DNA of 64,000 nt from RI-153 sp963721725 (lineage in GTDB: Bacteria > Chloroflexota > Anaerolineae > Caldilineales > Caldilineaceae), in assembly GCA_963721725.1 (NCBI GenBank), contig CAVRLX010000016.1:124001-188000 (forward strand), read 5' to 3'. Every line of letters starts with the position of its first letter. The stretch's first letter is position 1. Positions 44,829 through 52,920 of this stretch are shown piece by piece. The notes beneath the pieces are model-generated. The model saw only the letters and a program-made list of their open reading frames with translations, was not told the origin of the DNA and ran no database searches. Position numbers and translations under genes: made by a program.

Positions 44829-45590
44829 ATGACAGAAGATCGCACAATTTTAGAGGGCCATCTTTCGATTGAGGCGGCGCTGGCGGCGGGCAGCCGGGCG
44901 GTTTATGCCATCTATGTGCGGGCAGAGAAGCGCGACAATGCGCTGCGTCCGCTGTTGCGGCTGGCAGCGCAAAAAGGCGTGTCCGTGGAACGGCTGCCCA
45001 CGGCGGAGATCGATCTACGCGCCCAGGGGCAGACCCACGGCGGGGTGATCGCCGAGGTGGGGCCGCGCCGCTTTGTGGAACTGGCCGATCTGCTGCCTGC
45101 GGATCATGCGCCCTTTGTGGTGATGATCGACGGCGTGGAAGATCCGTTTAATTTTGGCTATGCCCTGCGCGCGCTCTATGCGGCTGGGGCAGATGGGCTG
45201 GTGGTGCGGCCACGCAATTGGATGAGCGCGGCGGGCACAGTGGCGCGGTCCTCGGCGGGGGCGTCGGAATGGATGCCCACGGCCGTCGCAGAAACGGCGG
45301 AAGATGCCGCCCGCTTTTTCCGAGAACAGGGATTGATGGTAGCCTGTGCAGTAGAGGAAAATTCTGTGCCCATTGACGAGAGCGATCTGCGCGGGCCACT
45401 CTTTCTGCTTGTGGGCGGCGAGAAGCGCGGCATTACCCGCTCGTTCCTTGATCAGACAGATCTACGGCTGCGTATTCCCTATGGCCGGGACTTTGCCCAA
45501 TCGTTGGGGACAACTTCGGCAGCGGCGATTTTGGGGTACGAAGTGATGCGGCAGAGAAAGCAAACTGAGATTAAGCGATGGGGAGATTAG
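44829..45590 (+). CDS. SpoU/TrmH family RNA 2'-O-methyltransferase
   Basis: A 253-residue SPOUT enzyme. The N-terminal substrate-binding region is EGHLSIEAALAAGSRAVYAI. The SPOUT domain shows DGVEDPFNFGYALRALYAAG (motif 1), FLLVGGEKRGI (motif 2) and IPYGRDFAQSLGTTSAAAIL (motif 3, which binds SAM in the trefoil knot). It resembles RlmB/TrmH; the modified nucleotide is not known. It stands inside the arg run between argC and argB and its stop lies 8 bp before argB. Confidence 0.9.
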   Translation: MTEDRTILEGHLSIEAALAAGSRAVYAIYVRAEKRDNALRPLLRLAAQKGVSVERLPTAEIDLRAQGQTHGGVIAEVGPRRFVELADLLPADHAPFVVMIDGVEDPFNFGYALRALYAAGADGLVVRPRNWMSAAGTVARSSAGASEWMPTAVAETAEDAARFFREQGLMVACAVEENSVPIDESDLRGPLFLLVGGEKRGITRSFLDQTDLRLRIPYGRDFAQSLGTTSAAAILGYEVMRQRKQTEIKRWGD

Positions 45591-45598
45591 GAGATTCC

Positions 45599-46399
45599 AT
45601 GACTGAAGAGTCTATTCCCGCCGACGAGACCCCCCGGTATGTGGTGGTGGTGAAGATCGGCGGCAATGAATTGGACGATGAGGCATTTTTGTTTGGGCTG
45701 GCGAAAGCCGTGCAAAGCCTGATTGACGACGGCAAACATCCGCTGATTGTCCACGGCGGCGGCAAGGCGATTGCCGATTATCAAAAGCGGCTGGGGCTAG
45801 AGACAAAGTTTGTCGAGGGGCTGCGTGTCACCGGCGAAGAGGACATGAGCGTGGTGGAGATGGTGCTGAGCGGCCTGATGAACAAGCGCATTGTGCGCGC
45901 GCTGGTGAAGGCGGGCATCCACGCCGCCGGGATCAGCGGGGTGGACGACGGCACGATCTATGTGGAAAAGATGTGGCATCCTCTGGGTGATCTGGGGCGC
46001 GTGGGCGAGATTCAAGACGTGGATCTGCACTTGATCAACACGTTGCTCGATGCTGGGATTGTGCCTGTGGTCAGCCCGGTGAGCTTTGGCTCGTATGACG
46101 CGCTGAGCTACAACGTCAACGCCGATCACGCGGCGGCGGCGCTGGCCGTCCACACCGGGGCGATTAAGCTGATCTTTGTGAGCAACGTGCCGGGGATCAT
46201 GATTGCCCAGCGCGTGGTGCGGGCCATCACTGCCAATCAGGCCGAAGAGTGGATCGCCGACGGCAGCATCCACGGCGGCATGGTTCCCAAAGTGCGCAGC
46301 GCGCTGGAAGCCGTGCGCAGCGGCGTGGCCCAGGCCGTGATTACGAATCTGGCCGGCGTGCAAGAGAGGACGGGGACGGGGATTATTGGATCAAGATAA
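45599..46399 (+). CDS. argB: Acetylglutamate kinase
   Basis: ArgB phosphorylates N-acetylglutamate. The 266-residue amino-acid-kinase protein has VVVKIGGNELDDEAF, LIVHGGGKAIADYQKRLGL, SYNVNADHAAAALAVH, and IFVSNVPGIM with GGMVPKVRSALEAVRSGV. No extra N-terminal domain is seen. The ATG at 45599 has GGAG 8 bases upstream; ATG 45578, in frame seven codons earlier and overlapping the methylase gene, is less likely. Confidence 0.95.
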   Translation: MTEESIPADETPRYVVVVKIGGNELDDEAFLFGLAKAVQSLIDDGKHPLIVHGGGKAIADYQKRLGLETKFVEGLRVTGEEDMSVVEMVLSGLMNKRIVRALVKAGIHAAGISGVDDGTIYVEKMWHPLGDLGRVGEIQDVDLHLINTLLDAGIVPVVSPVSFGSYDALSYNVNADHAAAALAVHTGAIKLIFVSNVPGIMIAQRVVRAITANQAEEWIADGSIHGGMVPKVRSALEAVRSGVAQAVITNLAGVQERTGTGIIGSR

Positions 46400-46411
46400 A
46401 ACGTCAAAGAT

Positions 46412-46502
46412 GAGTAATGAGTAAGGTCTTGTTAACGCCGCTAAGTCCATCTGCTAAGTCCAATAGAAAATCAGTGCGGTTAACCCAAATTACTCATTAC
46501 TC
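46412..46502. repeat. Spacer inverted repeat (13-bp arms)
   Basis: GAGTAATGAGTAA (46412-46424) and TTACTCATTACTC (46490-46502) are exact inverses, with an inner GTTAAC...GTTAAC pair. It fills the argB-argD spacer and stops just before the argD Shine-Dalgarno. Confidence 0.75.
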
Positions 46503-46534
46503 TTTATTTATTACCAAAGGGAGAGAAGAGAACC

Positions 46535-47734
46535 ATGACACAGACAGCAACCACCCAAGAGGCGATTGAAAACGAGCAGAACTATGTGCTGGGGGTCTAT
46601 AGCCGCCCGCCGTTTGTGATTGAGCGCGGCGAGGGGTCGAAGGTCTATGATACCACGGGCAAGGAGTATCTTGACTGTGTGGCCGGGATCGCCGTGAACG
46701 TGCTGGGCTATAATGATAGCGGCATCAACAAGGCGATCAATGAAGCAGCATCCACGGGGGTTCTGCATACGAGCAATCTTTACCACACGGCGGCGCACGC
46801 CAAGCTTGCCAAGCAGCTTTGCGAGACCAGCTTTGCCGACAAGGTGCATTTTAGCCTGACCGGCGCGGATGCCAACGAGGGCGCGTTTAAGTTTGCCCGC
46901 CGCTATGCGCGCGAACAGGGCCATGAAAACAAGTATGAGATTTTGGCCTTTACACGGGCCTTTCACGGGCGGCTTTTTGGATCGCTGGCGGCGACGCCGC
47001 GCGAGAAGTATCAACAGCCCTTCCAGCCGCTGATGCCCGGTGTGCGCTTTGCCGATTACAACGATCTGGAGAGCGCACGCGCCGCCATGAACGAAAATGT
47101 CTGCGCCATTGTTGTGGAGCCAATCCAGGGCGAAGGCGGCGTTTACCCGGCCACCCCTGAATTTTTGCAAGGGTTGCGTGGCTTGGCGGATCAATATGAT
47201 GCCCTTTTGATCTTTGATGAAGTGCAGTGTGGCCTGGGCCGCGCGGGGCATCTGTGGGCCTATGAGGGGTACGGCGTGGAGCCAGACGTGTTGACGGTTG
47301 CCAAGCCGCTGGCCGGTGGGCTGCCGATTGGGGCGATTCTCATGCGCCAAAAAGTGGCCGACGCCATGCACAAGGGCGATCACGCCAGCACCTTTGCGGG
47401 CAACCCCTTTACCACCCATGTGGCTAACTATGTCGTGAGCCGGGTCTCGCAGCCGGAATTTCTGGCCGATGTGCGCGAAAAGGGCGACTATCTCATGGAA
47501 CTGCTGGCCGAACTCAACAGCCCGCATGTCAAGGAGATCCGCGGCAAGGGGCTGATCGTGGGCGTGGAACTGGACATTGAAGCTGGCCCGATTGTGGAAA
47601 AAGGCTACGATCACGGCTTGTTGCTTGTGAGTGCCGGGCCAAATATTGTGCGTTTTGTGCCGCCGCTGACGATCTCGAAAGAGGAACTGGCCCAGGCGGT
47701 GGAGATTTTGGGTACGATTTTGCAAGAGATGTGA
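46535..47734 (+). CDS. argD: Acetylornithine aminotransferase
   Basis: A class III PLP aminotransferase of 399 residues. Key blocks: VAGIAVNVLGYNDSGINKAI, RAFHGRLFGSLAATPREKYQ, VEPIQGEGGVYPAT, IFDEVQCGLGRAGHLWAY, and the PLP lysine in LTVAKPLAGGLPIGAI followed by HASTFAGNPFTT. The sequence fits ArgD rather than GabT. AAAGGGAGAG lies before the ATG. Spacing from argB is 135 bp, mostly hairpin, so some expression step-down is possible. Confidence 0.95.
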   Translation: MTQTATTQEAIENEQNYVLGVYSRPPFVIERGEGSKVYDTTGKEYLDCVAGIAVNVLGYNDSGINKAINEAASTGVLHTSNLYHTAAHAKLAKQLCETSFADKVHFSLTGADANEGAFKFARRYAREQGHENKYEILAFTRAFHGRLFGSLAATPREKYQQPFQPLMPGVRFADYNDLESARAAMNENVCAIVVEPIQGEGGVYPATPEFLQGLRGLADQYDALLIFDEVQCGLGRAGHLWAYEGYGVEPDVLTVAKPLAGGLPIGAILMRQKVADAMHKGDHASTFAGNPFTTHVANYVVSRVSQPEFLADVREKGDYLMELLAELNSPHVKEIRGKGLIVGVELDIEAGPIVEKGYDHGLLLVSAGPNIVRFVPPLTISKEELAQAVEILGTILQEM

Positions 47735-47810
47735 TGAAGGTATTGTGATAGGTTCAGGTATTTGAGCAAAACCTCCAATACCTACTATCCAATATTCTTG
47801 CATTCCCCGG
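47735..47810. repeat. Imperfect spacer hairpin after argD
   Basis: GGTATTGTGATAGGTT and AACCTCCAATACC form an imperfect inverted pair. Nothing else is seen in the 84-bp gap except the next gene's start region. Confidence 0.4.
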
Positions 47811-47818
47811 AGGCAACC

Positions 47819-48421
47819 ATGAGCACGACCATCCGTCACGCAATCGAAGATGATATTCCGCACCTGTTAACGATGATCAACGAGTTTGCGGCGCAGAATT
47901 TGATGTTGCCGCGCACCGAGAAGGCCATTCTGCAAACGCTGCCCGATTGGTTGGTGGCGGAGGCAGAGGTAGATGGCGAATTGCGTGTGGTGGGCTGTGG
48001 ATCGCTGGTCGCCCTCACCGAAGATCTGGTCGAAGTGCGCTCGCTGGCAGTCCATGCCAGTCAGCACGGCAAGGGGCTGGGCGGCGACATTGTCAACAAT
48101 TTGGTGGCGCTGGCGCGCGCCCGCGAGTTCAAGCAGATCTGCGCGCTGACCCTGCGCGAAAATTTCTTTCAGCGCCTGGGCTTCGAGATCGTAGATCGCT
48201 GGAGCATTAGCCCCAAGCTCTGGCAGGAATGTATCTACTGCCCCAAGTTTCACCGCTGCGACGAAGTGGCCGTGCTCATGAATCTCACCAATCAGCCCGT
48301 GGAAGAGACCGCCGCCGATGTGCTTCATCCGGCGGCGTGGAATGGTCTGCTTAAATGGCAATCGTGGCAGCCACTGAAACTGGCCTATAACCGCAAACCG
48401 ATTCATTTGGAGAAGGAGTAG
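47819..48421 (+). CDS. argA: Short-type N-acetylglutamate synthase (GNAT)
   Basis: A 200-residue GNAT protein. It has RHAIEDDIPHLLTMINEF, VVGCGSLVALTEDLVEVRSL, AVHASQHGKGLGGDIVNNLV and ALTLRENFFQRLGFEIVDRW. The C-terminal SPKLWQECIYCPKFHRCDEV with clustered Cys is typical of short ArgA-like NAGS. It would make N-acetylglutamate for the linear pathway; no argJ is present in this run. The ATG at 47819 is used; codons before it are poor. The gene name is assigned from family and context. Confidence 0.82.
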   Translation: MSTTIRHAIEDDIPHLLTMINEFAAQNLMLPRTEKAILQTLPDWLVAEAEVDGELRVVGCGSLVALTEDLVEVRSLAVHASQHGKGLGGDIVNNLVALARAREFKQICALTLRENFFQRLGFEIVDRWSISPKLWQECIYCPKFHRCDEVAVLMNLTNQPVEETAADVLHPAAWNGLLKWQSWQPLKLAYNRKPIHLEKE

Positions 48422-48424
48422 GGA

Positions 48425-48483
48425 GAGTAGATATTGGGTATTAGGTATTGGCGATTAGCACCGACAATATCCAATATCTACTC
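48425..48483. repeat. Spacer inverted repeat (13-bp arms)
   Basis: GAGTAGATATTGG (48425-48437) and CCAATATCTACTC (48471-48483) are exact inverses, in the NAGS-carA spacer, ending about 40 bp before the carA start. Confidence 0.75.
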
Positions 48484-48522
48484 TTCAATAGCCCCTATCT
48501 TCTGCCTGGGAGGAGTTGAACT

Positions 48523-49701
48523 TTGGAAGCGATTTTGGCCCTGGCAAACGGGGACATTTTTTACGGCGAAGCCTTTGGCGCCGCTACAACGGTGGTGGGC
48601 GAAGTGGTGTTTAACACCAGCCTCACTGGCTATCAAGAGGTGATCACTGACCCTTCCTATCGGGGGCAGATGGTCTGTATGACCTATCCGCATATTGGCA
48701 ACACCGGCATCAACCGCGAGGATGTGGAGAGCGATCAGCCGCAGATCACGTCATTGATCGTCCGCGAGATCAGCCCGATGGTCTCTAACTGGCGGGCCAA
48801 CGAAACGCTACACAGCTATCTGGAACGCCACGGAATCCCCGGCATCAGCGAGGTGGATACGCGTGCGCTGACCCGGCGGCTGCGCGATCAGGGCATCTTG
48901 CACGCCGCGCTGTGTACCGACGGCAGCAAAAGCGCCGATGAATTGCTACAACTGGCACGCGCCTGGGAAGGGCTGGATGGCCGCGATCTGGTCAAGGAAG
49001 TCACCTGCCACGAGATGTATCACTGGCTCGACGGCACCGCGGTGGAGTGGACGCCGGTTTCGTCGGGGCCGGCCAGCAGCGGCACGGCGACTGCGCCTGT
49101 GGCCGACGCGCCGCTGGTGGTGGCCTATGATTTCGGCATCAAACACAACATTTTGCGGCGGCTGACCAGCCACAATCTGCGCGTTGTCGTTGTCCCGGCG
49201 GACACCCCGGCGGCGGAGGTGCTGGCGCTGCATCCCCAGGGCATCTTCCTGAGCAACGGCCCCGGCGACCCGGCTGGGCTGCCCTATGCAGCGGAAGCGG
49301 TGGCCGGGCTGCTGCATCAAGGTATTCCCACCTTTGGCATCTGCCTGGGCCATCAGATCATTGGGCGGGCGCTGGGCGCGAACACCTATAAGCTCAAGTT
49401 TGGGCATCATGGCAGCAACCAGCCTGTGAGCGACAGCGAAAGCACGAATGTGCAGATCACAGCGCAGAACCATAACTACGCCGTGGACGAATCTACGCTG
49501 CCCGCCGGTGTGGAGATCACCCATCGCAACCTCAACGACGGCACGGTGGAAGGGCTGCAACTCACCGAGCATCCCGTGTTTTGTGTCCAATATCACCCCG
49601 AAGCCAGCCCCGGCCCGCATGACGCCGACCTGCTTTTTGCCAAGTTTGCACGCATGGTGGAAGCCCACGCCAGGCAGATCGACCCCGCCAGACCAGCGTA
49701 G
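48523..49701 (+). CDS. carA: Carbamoyl-phosphate synthase small subunit
   Basis: CarA provides ammonia from glutamine for carbamoyl phosphate, feeding arginine and pyrimidines. The 392-residue protein has the N-terminal domain (GEVVFNTSLTGYQEVITDPS) and a class I glutamine amidotransferase domain with the nucleophile in TFGICLGHQIIG, and His/Glu in QYHPEASPGP. The start is TTG at 48523, with GGAGGAG 8 bases upstream; no ATG/GTG fits. carB is not in the window, so the large subunit lies elsewhere. Confidence 0.95.
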   Translation: MEAILALANGDIFYGEAFGAATTVVGEVVFNTSLTGYQEVITDPSYRGQMVCMTYPHIGNTGINREDVESDQPQITSLIVREISPMVSNWRANETLHSYLERHGIPGISEVDTRALTRRLRDQGILHAALCTDGSKSADELLQLARAWEGLDGRDLVKEVTCHEMYHWLDGTAVEWTPVSSGPASSGTATAPVADAPLVVAYDFGIKHNILRRLTSHNLRVVVVPADTPAAEVLALHPQGIFLSNGPGDPAGLPYAAEAVAGLLHQGIPTFGICLGHQIIGRALGANTYKLKFGHHGSNQPVSDSESTNVQITAQNHNYAVDESTLPAGVEITHRNLNDGTVEGLQLTEHPVFCVQYHPEASPGPHDADLLFAKFARMVEAHARQIDPARPA

Positions 49702-49742
49702 TATCTCCCCATTCTTTTCACGGAATTGTAATTTTATAAGCT

Positions 49743-49783
49743 GTGATTCGTGTTGCGTGAGTTAAGTCCGCAACACGAATCAC
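49743..49783. repeat. Spacer inverted repeat (15-bp arms)
   Basis: GTGATTCGTGTTGCG (49743-49757), an 11-nt loop, CGCAACACGAATCAC (49769-49783). It follows carA and precedes the GNAT genes; weak T-content, so termination is uncertain. Vocabulary resembles 40114-40147. Confidence 0.75.
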
Positions 49784-49808
49784 GCAACACGCCCACATGA
49801 GGAAACCC

Positions 49809-50321
49809 ATGCCCTACACACTTTATCCATTGAGTTTAGAGGACGAACCGCTTTTGTGGCAGATGCTCTATTACGCCGCCCACGTGGACGAGGAAGCGAT
49901 GGGTAGGTCTGTGGACACCATCAAAACGGATGCCGTGTTGTGCAATTATGTGACTAATTGGGGAAAGGCTGGGGATTTGGGCTTCAAAGCAGTGGATGAC
50001 GCCACGCTGCAAGCGCTGGGAGCGGCGTGGCTGCGTTTGCCCGGTGCGGCTGGCGGATACAGTGTGGTGGACGCGGAAACGCCGGAATTGGCGATTGCTG
50101 TGTTGCCCTCTCAGATTGGGCGCGGCATCGGCACAGCCTTGCTGACCCACCTGCTGGCGGCGGCGCGCGGGTGCTATCCGCAGATTGTGTTAAGCGTGCG
50201 CGAGTATAACCCGGCGGCTCGGCTCTATCAACGGCTGGGGTTCGTCACCCGCCAGATCGTCACCAACCGCGTGGGCAGCCAATCATTTGAGATGATCTAT
50301 CGTTTGGAGGGAAACCCATGA
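49809..50321 (+). CDS. GNAT family N-acetyltransferase
   Basis: The 170-residue protein has the GNAT core: AIAVLPSQIGRGIGTALLTH (pyrophosphate-binding loop) and SVREYNPAARLYQRLGFVTR. The substrate is unknown. GAGG stands before the ATG at 49809; an in-frame ATG at 49797 lacks one. The stop overlaps the next GNAT gene in an ATGA. Confidence 0.88.
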   Translation: MPYTLYPLSLEDEPLLWQMLYYAAHVDEEAMGRSVDTIKTDAVLCNYVTNWGKAGDLGFKAVDDATLQALGAAWLRLPGAAGGYSVVDAETPELAIAVLPSQIGRGIGTALLTHLLAAARGCYPQIVLSVREYNPAARLYQRLGFVTRQIVTNRVGSQSFEMIYRLEGNP

Positions 50322-51079
50322 ATATGGCTCTGAGCCGCGCCGTGGAAGAAGCTTCGCTCAACGCTTGGCCCGCCCACAAAATTCTCATCGATCAGGGCTG
50401 GCTGGTGCGCTTTGGCGGCGGCTACACGCGCCGCTCGAATTCGGTCAATCCCATCTATGCGTGTGGCGAAGATGACGCCACACTGGACGCCAAAATCGCC
50501 CGCTGCGAAGCCCACTATCGGCAGCATCAACAGCCCACGGTTTTCAAGATCACACCGCTGGTACAGCCCGTGTATCTGGATGCAAAACTGGCTGAACTGG
50601 GATACACTTTAGAGGCTCCCACCGGCGTGCGCGTCTGCCCGCTAACTGATTTTTCGTACGAAATGGCTGGGGCGGTGACGGTTGATCTTGACCATACGCC
50701 CACGTCGGCGTGGATCAATAGCTTCGCTGGCATGAGCAATTTGTCGGAGCGGGCGAGACAGGCGCTTGCGGGCATCCTGGCGGCGATTGTGCCGCAGACT
50801 GGTTTTGTGACGCTGCGCGCCAGGGGCGATGTTGTGGCCTGTGGCCTGGGCGTCTGTGAGGGCGAGTTGATAGGGCTGTATGATATTGTCACGGCGGCCC
50901 CTGTGCGTGGGCGCGGCTATGGGACACAGCTTTTATTGGCGTTGATGGCATGGGGTAAGAGTGTGGGCGCGCAAACAGCTTATTTGGCGGTGATGGACGA
51001 AAACGCACCGGCACGCGCACTTTACACCAAACTGGGATTTCATGAAATTTACAAATACTGGTATCGGGTGAAAGCATGA
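50318..51079 (+). CDS. GNAT family N-acetyltransferase
   Basis: A 253-residue protein with a C-terminal GNAT domain: GLYDIVTAAPVRGRGYGTQL and AVMDENAPARALYTKLGFHE. The N-terminal half (RSNSVNPIYACGEDDAT) is of unassigned type and resembles the N-terminus of YitI/YjcF-like two-domain acetyltransferases. It overlaps the GNAT before it by 4 bp and hom after it by 4 bp. Substrate unknown. Confidence 0.85.
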   Translation: MNMALSRAVEEASLNAWPAHKILIDQGWLVRFGGGYTRRSNSVNPIYACGEDDATLDAKIARCEAHYRQHQQPTVFKITPLVQPVYLDAKLAELGYTLEAPTGVRVCPLTDFSYEMAGAVTVDLDHTPTSAWINSFAGMSNLSERARQALAGILAAIVPQTGFVTLRARGDVVACGLGVCEGELIGLYDIVTAAPVRGRGYGTQLLLALMAWGKSVGAQTAYLAVMDENAPARALYTKLGFHEIYKYWYRVKA

Positions 51080-52098
51080 AAACGATTCGGACGGCGTTGG
51101 TGGGCGTGGGCCATGTAGGCAGGAGCTTTCTGCAAATCATGGAGGAGAAAGGCGAGCGGCTGGCCCAACAATACGGGCTGCGCTTTCAAATTGTGGCACT
51201 GGCCGATAGCAGCGGCGTGGCGATTGACGCGGCAGGCTTTGATGCGGCTACAGTGCGCCAGCACAAGCAAGCGGGCGGGCGCATCGCCGATCTGGTCGGC
51301 TATCAACCTGAGCTAAGGCCCGCCGCCATTTTCGATGCCACGGCATGCGATCTATTGTTGGAAGCTTCGCCGGTGAATTTGCAAAGCGGCGAGCCGGGGC
51401 TGGGCGTGGTGCGTGCGGCGCTTCGGCATGGCATCAACGCAGTGTTGGCGAACAAGGCCCCGTTGGTTTTGGATTTTCAAGGATTACACGCACTGGCGGC
51501 ACAAAGCGGGGCAGGGCTATCCTTCAGCGCCACAGTCTGTGGCGCGCTGCCGGTGATCAACATTGGTCAGCGCGATCTCATCGGCGCGGAAATCTCGTTG
51601 GTGCGCGGCATCTTTAACAGTACGAGCAACTTCATCTTGGAGGAGATGGGCAGCGGGCGCTCCTATGCCGGGGCGCTGGCCGAGGCCCAACGCCGTGGCA
51701 TTGCCGAGGCCGATCCGGCATTGGATGTAGAAGGCTGGGACACGGCCAACAAACTGGTGATCATCGCCAACAGCTTTTTGGGCATCCCGGCCACGCTGGC
51801 CGATGTCTCGGTGGCGGGGATCACCGACATTACCGGAGATGAGCTGCGCCGGTTTCGGCATGAGGGCAAAGTTCTTAAATTGGTGGCCGAAGCGCGCCGT
51901 GTGGCCGCTGGCTATGCTCTCGCTGTGCAGCCTGTGGCATTGGACGGCGCTGATTTTCTGGCCGGTTGCCGCAGTTGGGAGATGGGCATAGAGATCCATA
52001 GTGATCTCTACGAGATTATGTATTACAAAATTTGGGAAGAGGGGCCGCTGCCCACGGCGTCGGCCATGCTACGCGATGCGGTGAATTTGGTGCGCTAG
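51076..52098 (+). CDS. hom: Homoserine dehydrogenase
   Basis: Hom reduces aspartate semialdehyde to homoserine for threonine and methionine. The 340-residue protein shows TALVGVGHVGRSFLQIMEE (Rossmann), AVLANKAPLVLDFQGLHALA, GIFNSTSNFILEEMGSGRSY and AEADPALDVEGWDTANKLVI with the catalytic Lys/Asp. It lacks the C-terminal ACT domain, so it should be insensitive to ACT-mediated threonine inhibition. It overlaps the GNAT gene by 4 bp and is followed by a terminator. Confidence 0.93.
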   Translation: MKTIRTALVGVGHVGRSFLQIMEEKGERLAQQYGLRFQIVALADSSGVAIDAAGFDAATVRQHKQAGGRIADLVGYQPELRPAAIFDATACDLLLEASPVNLQSGEPGLGVVRAALRHGINAVLANKAPLVLDFQGLHALAAQSGAGLSFSATVCGALPVINIGQRDLIGAEISLVRGIFNSTSNFILEEMGSGRSYAGALAEAQRRGIAEADPALDVEGWDTANKLVIIANSFLGIPATLADVSVAGITDITGDELRRFRHEGKVLKLVAEARRVAAGYALAVQPVALDGADFLAGCRSWEMGIEIHSDLYEIMYYKIWEEGPLPTASAMLRDAVNLVR

Positions 52099-52118
52099 AG
52101 GCTGGAAACTGGGCGCGT

Positions 52119-52146
52119 AAAGGCCGGCATGATGCCGGTCCTTTTT
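52119..52146 (+). terminator. Intrinsic terminator after hom
   Basis: AAAGGCCGGCAT...ATGCCGGTCCTTTTT. Stem is imperfect by one position; the tail has five T. Confidence 0.8.
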
Positions 52147-52178
52147 ACAATAGAGAATGGATACTGATGTCTGTGCGG

Positions 52179-52739
52179 TTAGGGGATGAAAAGCCGCTGG
52201 CCGACATAAATTGTATCATTTGCCAACCCATTACGCGTTTTCAATGCAGAGACGCTGACCCCAAAACGCACTGCCACACTGGAAAGCGTATCGCCAGCCC
52301 GCACACTATAGGCGCGTGTGCCTCGGCTCGTCTGCACCGTGGGCGTGGGGGCAATATCGATTACAGAGGGTAGGGGTTTGGGCACTGTCACTGTCTGCGC
52401 GGGTGAAGTAGCCGGGGACGACGGCGCGACAGGAGTGCCTCCGGCTACCCGTGATGTAGCGCTTGGGATGCGTAAGGTTTGCCCAACCCGAACAATATTG
52501 GGATTGGTGATGCCGTTATAGCGAATGAGATTGGAAACGGTTACTCCATAGGATGCGGCAATCGATGATAACGACTCCCCCACTTGGACGACATGGTAAC
52601 GATCCTGAGCATAGGCTGTTGATGTGTCAATCATCACAGCGCTATAAATAAAGGTTAGTAATCCACAGGCGAGGAAAAATCGGATCAAACCTAAGCGCAC
52701 CCAGGTGTGGTTTTGTGACAAAAAATTTCTACTATTCAT
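52179..52739 (-). CDS. Exported protein with two LysM domains
   Basis: The 186-residue product has an N-terminal signal anchor (LIRFFLACGLLTFIYSAVMI), then LysM 1 at about 46-90 (YHVVQVGESLSSIAASYGV) and LysM 2 at about 140-186 (YSVRAGDTLSSVAVRFGVS), separated by a Thr/Pro linker. LysM binds peptidoglycan or chitin. The absence of a catalytic domain suggests it is a cell-wall anchor or adaptor. Next to the subtilisin gene on the same strand, with a 181-bp gap. Confidence 0.92.
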   Translation of the reverse strand: MNSRNFLSQNHTWVRLGLIRFFLACGLLTFIYSAVMIDTSTAYAQDRYHVVQVGESLSSIAASYGVTVSNLIRYNGITNPNIVRVGQTLRIPSATSRVAGGTPVAPSSPATSPAQTVTVPKPLPSVIDIAPTPTVQTSRGTRAYSVRAGDTLSSVAVRFGVSVSALKTRNGLANDTIYVGQRLFIP

Positions 52740-52920
52740 TTTTAACCCCTTCTTCGATCAACTCGAATCTATCAATATATCCCACCATATTTACTGTGGA
52801 ATGAGTAGAAATCTCTCCTTTTCAACAAAGATAGCTACTATTTTCTTAAAAACAAACCCAATTATTATGACACTTTGTCCGCAACTGTACGCCTATGCAA
52901 TTCTACTTGTTTTGTGTGCG

